Shown here one piece after another: positions 55,187 to 64,000 of a stretch of 64,000 nt of DNA (position 1 is the first letter of the stretch; every line of letters begins with the position of its first letter). A program made the position numbers and the translations under genes. The stretch is from Bufo bufo (Eukaryota > Chordata > Amphibia > Anura > Bufonidae), in assembly GCF_905171765.1 (NCBI RefSeq), contig NC_053392.1, forward strand, positions 407,940,565-408,004,564. Direction: 5' to 3'. A model generated the notes under the pieces. That model was not told where the DNA came from and did no database searches. It saw only the letters and a list, made by a program, of their open reading frames with translations.

Positions 55187-57538
55187 CATGCGGTCAAAGG
55201 CGCTCTCCATGCGGGTGAAACAAGCCATTCTTCGTCTGCGAAAACTGAAAAAAAAACATCTGAGAAATTGCTACACTAGTGGCAAAATCTACAGTTTGGT
55301 ACATTCTGAGAAAGAAAGCATTGGTGACCTCTACAAGGCAAAAAGACGTGGACGCCCACGGAAGACAATAGTGGTGGATGATCGCAGAATAATTACTATG
55401 GTGAAGAGAAACCCCTTCACAACAGCCAACCAAGTGAACAACACTCTCCAGGATATAGGCGTATCAATATCCAAATCTACCATAAAGAGAAGACTGCATG
55501 AAAGTAAATAATGCACGGTGCAAGCCACTCATAAGCCTCAAGAATAAGGCTAGATTGGACTTTGCTAAAAAAAATAAAATAATAATCGTAAAAAACCAAG
55601 ATCAACTATACCAGAATGATGGAAAGAAAAAAGTATGGCGAAGGCATGGTACAGCTTATGATCCAAAGCATACCACATCATCAAGAGAGGCCCCACATCA
55701 AGAGAGAGACCAAGCAAGTTATAAGAGCTTCTAAAGCACAGGCAGAAGAGAAATTAACTCAGTCAATGAAAACAGGTGATAAGACATTCTTCAGATACAT
55801 AAATGAAAAAAGGAAACTAAAACAAGGAATTACCAAATTAAAAACAAAAGAAGGAAGGTATATGGAAGAAGATAAATAACTAGCTGACTGCCTCAATGAA
55901 TACTTCTGTTCAGTTTTTACAAAGGAAAATGAAGGAAAATTATCTCAGTTAGAGAGGAAGACTAATGAATCTTTTGATGCATGCGTCTTTACAGAGGAAG
56001 AGGTTCTAAGTCAGCTGTCTAAAATTAATACAGGGGCCTGATGGGATACACCCAAAGATATTAAAAGAGCTTAGCGGTGAACTAGCAAAACCATTAACAT
56101 ATTTATTTAACCAATCACTGGTAACAGGAGTCGTCCCAAAAGATTAGAAATTAGCAAATGTTGTGCCCATTCACAAGAAAGGTAGTAGGGAGGAATCGGG
56201 GAAACTATAGGCCAGTAAGCCTGACATCAATAGTGGGGAAATTAATGGAAACCATACTCGAGGATTGTGATCATCTAGACTTTAGTAAGGCTTTTGATGC
56301 AGTCCCACATAGAAGGTCATCAATAAATTGGCAGTCTTTGTGCTTGGGACTCCCATATTGTTGAATGGATTAGGCAGTGGCTGAGAGACAGACAACAGAG
56401 GGTTGTAGTCAATGGAGTATATTCAGTCTATGTCATAGAGCAGCAGGAAATGCTAGCAGAATGCTTGGTTGTATAGGGAGAGACATTACCAGTAGAAAGA
56501 GGGAGGTGCTCATGCCGCTCCACAGAGAACGAGTGAGACCTCATTTGGAGTACTGTACGCAGTACTGGAGACCATATCTCCAGAAGGATATTGATACTTT
56601 GGAGAGAGTTCAGAGAAAAGCTACTAAACTAGTACATGGATTGCAGGATAAAACTTACCAGGAAAGATTAAAGGACCTTAACATGTATAGCTTGGAAGAA
56701 AGACGAGACAGAGGGGATATGATAGAAACTTTTAAATACATAAAGGGAATCAACAAGGTAAAAGAGGAGAGAAATATTAAAAAGAAAAAGAAAAACGCTA
56801 CAAGGACGGACATAGTTTTTAATTAGAGGGGCAAAGTTAAAAGTAGTATCAAGGAGTAATACTTTACTGAGAGAGTAGTGGATGCATGGAATAGCCTTCC
56901 TTCAAATACAGTGAGGAGTTTAAGCATGCATGGGATAGACATAGGCCATACTTCATATAAGATAGGGCCAGGGGCTATTTCACAGTATTCAGTATATTGG
57001 GCAGACTAGATGGGCCAAATGGTTCTTATCTGCCGACACATTCTATGTTTCTATCATCTGTAAAACACGCGGAGGCAGTGTAATGGCTTGGGCATGCATG
57101 GCTCGCCAGTTGCACTGGGTCCCTAGTGTTTATTGATTATGTGACATAGGACAGAAGGCAGCCGGATGAATTCAGGGTTTTCAGAGACATACTGTGCGCT
57201 CAAATCCAGCCAAACTGATTGGTTGGCGTTTCATAATACAGATGGACAATGACCCAAGACATAAAGCCAAAGCAACCCAGAGTTTATTTAAAGGAAAGAA
57301 GTGGAATATTCTTGAATGGCCAAGTCAGTCACCTGATCTGAACCCAACAGAGCATGCATTTCTCTCGTTAAAGACTAAACTTCAGACAGAAAGGCCCACA
57401 AACAAACAGCAACTGAAAACCGCTGCAGTAAAGGCCTGGCAGAGCATTAAAAGGGAGGAAACGCAGTGCCTGGTGATGTCCATGAGTTCAAGACTTCAGG
57501 CAGTCATTGCCAACAAAGGGTTTTCAACCAAGTATTAG
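55187..57538 (+). pseudogene. Tc1 transposase, split by a LINE
   Basis: The start near 55190 gives MRSKALSMRVKQAILRLRK; GRPRKTIVVDDRR is the basic linker, and NQVNNTLQDIGVSISKSTIK completes the second helix-turn-helix. After a shift at about 55508, PLISLKNKARLDFAKK and LYQNDGKKKVWRRHGTA follow, but the first Asp motif (WTDETK) is replaced by IIIVKNQDQ. The LINE enters at 55683. Beyond 57053 come GGSVMAWACMAR-like codons with a shift, then IIQMDNDPRHKAKATQ (second Asp), LNPTEHAFLSLK (Glu) and ANKGFSTKY at 57538. Disabled by the insertion, shifts and loss of the first Asp. Confidence 0.92.
55683..57052 (+). mobile_element. CR1-like LINE copy with internal deletions
   Basis: The insert lies between ATCATC at 55677-55682 and 57053-57058, a short duplication within Tc1 coding sequence. 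The RT reads KQVIRASKAQAEEKLTQSMK, RGNYRPVSLTSIVGKLMETI, LDFSKAFDAVPH, then jumps to AGNASRMLGCIGRDI, VRPHLEYCTQYWRPYLQKDI, LERVQRKATKLVHGLQ and VVDAWNSLP. The segment with the catalytic YxDD is missing (deletions near 56265 and 56430). The 3' end GATGGGCCAAATGGTTCTTA ... CTATGTTTCTAT is the CR1-type tail. It belongs to a family different from the LINE at 28560-30120. Confidence 0.88.
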
Positions 57539-57794
57539 AAATTAACATTTTATTAACAATTATTTAATCTGCCCAATTATTTTTGAGGCCCTTAAAGGAA
57601 GTGATTGAGTTTAAAAAAATGTTTTAGTTCCTCACATTTTTATGCAATCATTTTGTTCAACCCACTGAATTAAAGCTGGAAGTCTGAACTTTAACTGCAT
57701 CTGAATTGTTTTGTTCAAATCCATTGTGGTAAGGTACAGAACAAAATTTGAAAAATGTTGTCTCTGTCCAAATATATATGGAACTAACTGTATG

Positions 57795-58300
57795 TAACAT
57801 ACTAAAATAGTTTTATAAGGCCGAAAAAAAGACATTTGTCCATCCAGTTTGGCCTGTTATCCTGCAAGTTGATCCAAAGTAAGGCAAAAAAAAACTGAGG
57901 TAGAAGCCAATTTTCCCCACTTAGGGCTGTTTTCACACGAGCGGATGCCCGTGCGTGCCATCCTCTGCGTGAATGACAGCCAATACCCGATGCGGACAGC
58001 AGAAGCACGGAGCATTAACATGACTGATAATGCTCCATGCCTCTCTGTGATCTCTTTACTACGAATCACAGTGACAACTTTATCTCACTGTGATTTCGTA
58101 GTAAAGAGATCCACAGAGAGGCACGGAGCATTATCAGTCATGTTAATGCTCCGTGCTTTGCTGTCCGCATCGGGTCTTGGCTGTCATTCACGCAGCGGAT
58201 GTCACGCACGGCATCCGTCCGTGTGAAACAGCCCTTAAGGGGAAAAAAAAACTCCTTCCTGACTCAGTAAGGCCAATCAGATAACTCCCTGGATCACTCT
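57795..58300 (-). mobile_element. LINE 3' tail, split by a MITE
   Basis: ATAAGGCCGAAAAAAAGACA, GTCCATCCAGTTTGGCCTG and TTATCCTGCAAGTTGATCC match the 3' end of the LINE at 28560-30120. After the MITE at 57924-58234 the tail continues with CCTTCCTGACTCAGTAAGGC and AACTCCCTGGATCA. No coding part. Confidence 0.82.
57924..58234. mobile_element. Harbinger-type MITE
   Basis: GGGCTGTTTTCACACGAGCGG and (inward) GGGCTGTTTCACACGGACGG between TTA at 57921-57923 and 58235-58237. Nearly perfect foldback around GTGACAACTTTATCTCACTG. Confidence 0.88.
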
Positions 58301-59578
58301 AGTAGCTGTGGATGGAAAAATAAAGTTATGCCTTGGGAAGGCCAGGGAGTGAAAACAAAAATGAAAAATCCCAGAGCCTTGAAAGGGTCTTTTACGTGGC
58401 CTATGCAAACTGAAGGCTGATGTGCTGCAGACAAAAGGATTTTTGGTGGTGCATAATATTTCAGCTAACATATGTTGCACCCACATAACAAAAATGCTAA
58501 AGATACTATGCAAGTCACATTAGATTGCAAATGATTTGGCTGGTGGGTTATTTTTAGGTTTTTGGTGGCATGACTTCTGAGAATTGCTGTAGCAGAGCAC
58601 ATCTTCACACAGCCCCCAGTCTTAAGATGCCATCACCTGACAAACGATTGCTCATTTGACGGTTTTGATCAGCTCAATATTTACATGCGACAATTCCCGA
58701 TGATCAGTGCATGTAAAAGGGCCCAAAGTTGCATGCTAATTGGTCCCTTTCGCTACATAAACATATGAAAAAATAAAGATGAAATATGCATTAGGCATAT
58801 CCTTCATTGAGAGAAGAAAGAATAAGTAACTTTAAAGGAGGTTGTACACCTTCGGAGAGAGGGTTTTAACAATTTCTCCTCCTCTTGGGTACACTTGCCA
58901 AGGGAAGCTACTTATGTGCTTCCCGCTCTTTCTCTTCCCTGGCCTTGGCTGCACTGCCGCTCTCCCTGGATGGAAACTTCTGTTTTGATGCTGTTGCAGG
59001 ACAATTGGCTGGCCACAAATGGTCCACGTGGACACTAGGGGAGCAGGTCACGGTTATGTCCAGCGATCAGCTGCAAGGGCTTCGAAGCAGACGTTAACAT
59101 CCTGGGACAGCAGCAGAGAAGCCAAGGCCAGGGAGAGAAGGATTGGGGAGCCAGCATCGGGAAGCACAGAGTTATGATACTCTTCACAGGTCAGCCCAGA
59201 AAGGGGTTTTGCCAAAAATCCCAAAGGTACGCAACCCCTTGAAGGGTATATTCCTGCATGCACAAAAGATTACCTTCTACAACCATCCCATTCATCTTAA
59301 TCTGTTTTGCAGAAATCCAAGCAGAAGAAACCCCATTTAGACGTATGGAACTGACTTTCAGTTGCAGACATTTCTGCAACAAACCTGCCATGTGCAAACT
59401 CATCCAAGGGGATAATAAGCTGTTTGCGTGGCTCCTGACCATGCAGGCATAGATCGGCAAGATGACCTGACTCCCTTCAGATTATCCATAGTTGTAACAA
59501 AAATACTTCAACAAGGAAATTGAATGACCACCGTCCAACCAACACAACAGTTAATTGTTATGAATTCAATATATCTAC
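58301..59578. other. Unassigned sequence with a possible MITE
   Basis: Apart from the candidate at 58835-59245, nothing was recognised. No ORF shows a domain. Confidence 0.4.
58835..59245. mobile_element. Possible T2-like MITE
   Basis: TTTAAAGGAGGTTGTACACC on the left and GGTACGCAACCCCTTGAAG on the right resemble T2-like ends. CTTCCCTGGCCTTGGCT faces AGCCAAGGCCAGGGAG inside. The right TTAA has decayed to TTGA. Confidence 0.5.
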
Positions 59579-60135
59579 CCCCTAGCTTATAGCATGATAC
59601 TTTCTATCTACACCATAGTTTATAGCATGATACTTTCTATCTACCCCTGGCTATAGTCCGTACTTTTATCTGCCCCTGGCTTATAGCCCAGTTACCTTTT
59701 ATCTGCCCCTGGCTTATAAGCCCGTTACCCTTTATCTGCCCCTGGCTTATAGCCAGTTACCTTTTATCTGCCCCTGGCTTATAGCCCGTTACCTTTTATC
59801 TGCCCCAGGCTTATAGCCCGTTACCTTTTATCTGCCCCTGGCTTATAGCCCGTTACCTTTTATCTGCCCCAGGCTTATAGCCCGTTACCTTCTATCTCCC
59901 CCTGGCTTTATAGCGCATTACCTTCTACCTCCCCCTGGCTTATAGCGCCCTACCATTTACCCCTGGCTTATAGCACCCTACCTTCTACCTTCCCCCTGGC
60001 TTATAGCGCATTATCTTCTATCTCCCCCTGGCTTATAGCGCCCTACCATCTACCCTTGGCTTATAGCACCCTACCATCTACCCCTGGCTTATAGCGGCCT
60101 ACCTTCTATCTACCCCTGGTTTATAGCACGTTACC
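59579..60135. repeat. Minisatellite, about 31-bp unit
   Basis: About 17 copies of CCCCTGGCTTATAGCCCGTTACCTTTTATCTG. Two sub-types occur in blocks: GCCCGTTACC in the middle (59690-59900) and GCGCCCTACC/GCACCCTACC on the right (59935-60110), suggesting separate expansion of variants. Confidence 0.93.
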
Positions 60136-60244
60136 TTTATGACATAAAAGTAATCAGAATTAAAAATAAACACAGCCGGGAGCTCATAGCTCAGTCACAG
60201 TTGCATTACACACAGATTATCTGGAGGATAGAAGTAGAAGTTAA

Positions 60245-60781
60245 AGGGCTTCTGTCACCCCACTAAAGTCTTTTTTTTTTTTTGGGCTAGTTAAATTACT
60301 TATCCTGCGATATATGAAAATATAATGGTGTTACTTACTTTGATTCAGCAGTTTCTTCTAAAAACGCCTCCTCAGAACTCCCTCAGTGCGCTTGCGCCGA
60401 TGACGTCTTCTATTTCGGTGATGTCATCGGCGCAGGGCGCACTGAGGGAGTTCTGAGGAGGCGAGCCTCCTCATCTCAGAGCGCCTGCGCAGAATGAACA
60501 CAGGCGCGCAATTTTTAAAATGCCGACAGGGCTGGCCGGAGGAGGAGATCCCGGCTGGCCCTGTCAATCAACACGACGAGGGGGCGGTTTTCTGCAGCTG
60601 CTACCAGCAAGTAGCCGCCCTACTTGCTGGTAGAGACCTAATTTACATATTATAAAGTTCGTTTTTAGAAGAAACTGCTGAATAAAAGTAAGTAACACCA
60701 TTATATTTTCAATATCGCAGGGATAAGTAATTTAACTAGCCCAAAAAAAAAAATTTACTTTAGTGGGGTGACAGAAGCCCT
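60245..60781. mobile_element. T2/Kolobok-like foldback MITE
   Basis: AGGGCTTCTGTCACCCC and its inverse between TTAA at 60241-60244 and 60782-60785. Palindromic outer arms (GTTTCTTCTAAAAACG facing CGTTTTTAGAAGAAAC) and a shorter inner one around ATGACGTC, TTCTATTTCGGTGATGTCAT. Confidence 0.9.
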
Positions 60782-60785
60782 TTAA

Positions 60786-62806
60786 GAAATGCAAACTAAG
60801 GGCAACTTTTGCATAGTTCCTTAGGCAAATCCTTGGCCAATTGACATTTAGGGCAATTGAAATTCACTGCACATTCTTCTTTGCACACAAATAAACGGGT
60901 ACAGTACATATAATTCCATCCCAATAGCTCTAATTAAATAAAAGGCTAATAGAGCCCATCTTTTGCCATTATCCCAGTGGTAAAAGGAGATCTCATTGTC
61001 CCGTCACTGGCACAATCACGCCAACTGCACCTCAAAACCATTTCCAGAATCCACCTTTTTTTTTACCGCGAAAATGCTACACTGATGCCACTAGCCTGTC
61101 CTATACATCTGCTATAGACTACACTACAATTTACTACATTTACCCACAAAGCTCTCTACAGCTTTGCTGCTCTCCATATCTGCCAGTATTGTAATACTAA
61201 CATACTTCAAAATCCAAACCTCCCAATCCTGTGTTTGCACTAATTCTCTAGAATGCAAAACCCGGACAATCAGATCAGTCCCCAACATACACAGTTTTAA
61301 GTATTTCCTAAAAACACATTTTTCTAGGCCAGCCATTTTTTTTTTATAAATTATTACTCAGAACCTGACCCGTTTGTCGACATCACCCACATGCCCTATA
61401 TTGCACTTCACATCTGTACTGGTTGATGTAGCTGTGTGTTTAAAAGGGTATTACAGGATTTTTTTATTTTTTTTAAATAAAATTTATCAATCAGATTTTC
61501 TGTCATGACAAGTGAGCAAAATGATACAAGGATGCAAAGTTCACTTCATGTCAAACAATAAAAGTTCCATGTATCCAGGGAATGAGTAGAGACATATTGG
61601 GAAGGGAGGGGAGAGGGGGTTAACATACACAATTAAACAGATACAAATAAGGGGGGGAGGGGCGAACAGGGATAAACAACCATGGACATTTTCCAGTTGC
61701 AGCTGATACAAAGCCAAAAATGAGGTGACATATCTTCATTAAAGCCTGGACACAGGCACAGATCTCAGAAAAGGTAAGATTCCACGACGAAGGCAAATGC
61801 GGAAACAAAGGCAGATGCAGAGACAGAAGCGACCCGAATAGACACAGGCTCCCAACTGCCACCTATTATGGTGGAGCCAAGCTAGTGAAGTTGTCTAAAT
61901 GTTTTTAAAGGATTCCACAGCCTAACATACTTAGCATGTGCTCTGTTAGCCCATCCAGCTAACTCCTCCATCATGCATATTTCTGGTCCACTTTGTCAAA
62001 CCACTGATCTAAGGTGGGAGGCAGTTATTTTTTTTTTTCAACTGATAACCTATCCTCTGGATCCTCTGTGACTGGTAGGGGTCCCAACCCCTGCCAATCA
62101 GCCATTTTGAGCAGGCAACTGCCTTCTTTTAGCCTACCAAGCATAGCGCCTATGATCGATATTGCACTCAGCCTCATTCACTTGAACAGTAGGCTGTAGG
62201 CCACGTGACACATGAATGTGTTGGCACTGGCCTAGGAAAAGCTGAGAAAAGGTTGCGGTGCTCACAGGAGCATCATGACACATATCATAATTGTATGAAC
62301 CCCACCATGGATAAGAGATGATAAATAATAAAGAAAAGAAAAATATAACAATGCAGACACATGAGATCAGGACAATCCAGAGAAAAATGTTATACAAAGC
62401 AGGCAAAAAAATAAAATAAAATGTTAAAAGTGAAAATAACATAATACCAAAAACGAAAATCGATGTGGGCACCAGTTAGGTAGAAGACACCCCCACACAC
62501 TTTTTTCTCATTACTAACAATTATTGCATATACTACTTTATTGGAGGCCAGACTTTTACTTTAAGATTTTAACAATGATCAACAAAAAAAAAAAATCTTT
62601 AGTGAAAAGAAATAATCGTATACCCAGTATATAGCTACATTGCTAATATAAGAAATCAAAATTTCTGCTGGAAGAATCCACATAGCTATATTACAAGGCC
62701 TATGACAACACATTTCAGTGACTGAGATTGGAGAGAAAAAAATATTAATTTTGTAAAACTCCAAGCCACACATGTATATTGTATGTGCATACAGTTAGAA
62801 AATGAT
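60786..62806. other. Unassigned sequence
   Basis: 2 kb without confident repeats or coding motifs. GTTTAAAAGGGTATTACAGG at 61439-61458 and GATAACCTATCCTCTGGAT at 62043-62061 echo T2-like modules, but no ends could be paired. Confidence 0.4.
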
Positions 62807-62810
62807 TAAA

Positions 62811-63247
62811 GGGGTATTCTCATCTTGCTATTTGAGCCTCCCCTGCAGCAGCTCTGCATTTCACTTCCTGCTTTCCAAGCTTCTCAGGCTGGGCGGGCTT
62901 AGGCAGTTCAAGTGAAGGCCGGCCACGCCTCCTTATTACATCACACTGAGAACTAGTGCTAGTTCATGCGGAATGTATGACTCATCAGTCTGGCAGCCTG
63001 CTGTCTATATGAAGCAGCTTCTGCTGTTAAATCCTCACTCTCAGAGCAATGCTAAGTTTTTCTTACACAGTAAAAGGTCACTGTCCTCCCCCACAAGCAA
63101 AGGTTTCAGCTCTGCTACATCTGTCTATTCCCCTCTCCCAGCCAGCAATATGGCTTTGTACATATAGTTCTACTGCCCTGCTGTATGTCATAGATTGAAA
63201 CCTACCCACTTATACTAGTATAGTAAGCTGCTACATCAGCATACACA
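62811..63247. mobile_element. Possible T2-like MITE, left end only
   Basis: TTAA at 62807-62810, then AGGGGTATTCTCATCTTGC, a T2-like terminus. No matching right end was found before the Harbinger MITE, so the end coordinate is a limit rather than a boundary. Confidence 0.4.
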
Positions 63248-63250
63248 TTA

Positions 63251-63589
63251 GGGTACTTTCACACTTGCAGCACGCCGGATCCCACAGGCTGTTTAGCCTG
63301 TCGGATCCGTCGTGCGCTATTTTGCCGTGCCCGCCGGACGCCGCTCCGTCCCCATTGACTATAATGGGGATGGGGTCGGAGCTCCGGCGCTGCACGGCAG
63401 TGTGCGGTGAAAGGCCGCTGGACTAAAAGTACTGCACTTTTTAGTCCGACGGCTTTCGCCGTGCACTGCCGTGCAGCGCCGGAGCTCCGACCCCGTCCCC
63501 ATTATAGTCAATGGGGACGGAGCGGCGCCCGGCTGGCACGGCGAAATAGCGCACGACAGATCCGACAGGATCCGGGTGTGAAAGTACCC
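63251..63589. mobile_element. Harbinger MITE sharing the autonomous element's TIR
   Basis: GGGTACTTTCACACTTGCAG and (inward) GGGTACTTTCACACCCGGAT, with TTA (63248-63250) and TAA (63590-63592). The interior folds almost completely: GGAGCTCCGGCGCTGCACGG and its inverse around the centre TACTGCACTTTTTAG. Confidence 0.88.
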
Positions 63590-63774
63590 TAACTGCAGCA
63601 TTTTCACACAGCAGAGCTGTGTATGTCGATGTAGCGCTTTACTTTAGTTATTGGGGTATATTTCTGTTTCTGTCTACTATATACAGCAGGGCAATGTATG
63701 TAGCTAGACAGCCACATTGCTGGTGGGGGAGGGGAATAGACCGATGTAGTAGTGCAGTATATCAAGTGGTTCAG

Positions 63775-63930
63775 TCGCATTGCCTCCGTCAGCCCCCATA
63801 TGCCTCCAGCAGCCCCCAATATGCCTCCATCAGCCACCCCCAGTGCCTCCAATACACTTCTATCAGTCCCCCCAGCGCCTCCATCAGCCCCCAATATGCC
63901 TCCATCATCACCAGTGGTGGACTCCTGTGT
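63775..63930. repeat. Short degenerate tandem repeat
   Basis: Six to seven copies of a unit near 20 bp, TGCCTCCATCAGCCCCCAATA, with variants. A second small direct repeat, CACCAGTGGTGGACT / CACCAGCGGTGGACT, follows at 63909 and 63961. Confidence 0.75.
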
Positions 63931-64000
63931 TATCATCTGTACATATCATACATACATATCACCAGCGGTGGACTATTTACATATCATACATACATGTTAC

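Larger units (their letters stand above)
55108..57790 (+). mobile_element. Tc1 element, left end lost, split by a LINE
   Basis: Tc1 text starts at about 55108 (AAGCACATAAAAGGCCTGGC) with no left TIR. The right end, CCAAATATATATGGAACTAACTG, precedes TA at 57791-57792. Native sequence is 55108-55682 and 57053-57790. Confidence 0.9.

Overview
The window is eukaryotic, non-coding, repeat-saturated DNA with no recognisable host exon, tRNA or rRNA. The repeat mix points to a vertebrate and most likely an anuran amphibian. It includes several Tc1 lineages, two piggyBac families, a PIF/Harbinger element with a swarm of TWA-flanked MITEs, T2/Kolobok-like MITEs flanked by TTAA, a hAT MITE, CR1-like LINEs, solo LTRs and a tyrosine-recombinase (DIRS/Ngaro-type) remnant. 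The species call is inference; the element calls rest on TIRs, target-site duplications (TSDs) and translated motifs read in the sequence.

Layout. 1-2.5 kb: an unidentified long ORF split by a nearly intact Tc1 element. 2.9-6.3 kb: a palindromic element with a 9-bp TSD that carries a piggyBac in its middle; the piggyBac has two copies of its own 5' end. 6.5-7.6 kb: a tyrosine recombinase pseudogene followed by a 95-bp direct repeat pair. 8.45-11.6 kb: three TWA-flanked MITEs, one of them a 1.8-kb foldback. 11.6-14.9 kb: an old repeat split by a retroposon with a 14-bp TSD, itself split by a hAT MITE that carries a minisatellite. 16.4-17.3 kb: T2-like MITE ends with a Harbinger MITE at their junction.

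19.5-25.2 kb holds the most complete system: a 5.7-kb PIF/Harbinger element with a spliced Myb-like gene on the plus strand and a spliced DDE transposase gene on the minus strand. The genes converge on an intergenic block of three hairpins. Its TIR is shared with at least four short MITEs elsewhere in the window, so the window contains both a plausible (now mutated) source of mobilising proteins and its likely clients.

25.4-32.2 kb: a T2-like MITE split by a 1.5-kb solo LTR, a CR1-like LINE split by a 0.6-kb solo LTR, a Sleeping-Beauty-like Tc1 remnant and a 1.1-kb inverted repeat. 32.3-38.97 kb: a three-level nest (Tc1, then solo LTR, then younger Tc1), a Harbinger-type MITE and a further Tc1. 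40.2-47.9 kb: one old Tc1 cut by four insertions, one of them a 5.4-kb piggyBac with a nearly complete transposase. 51.2-54.4 kb: a transposase-less piggyBac relative in opposite orientation. 55.1-58.3 kb: a Tc1 split by a LINE copy, then a LINE tail split by a MITE. The remainder holds two minisatellites, T2-like MITEs and unassigned AT-rich sequence.

Every transposase gene seen carries at least one stop or frameshift. The Tc1 at 58-1672 (one in-frame stop), the Harbinger pair and the piggyBac at 41.7-47.1 kb are the closest to intact.
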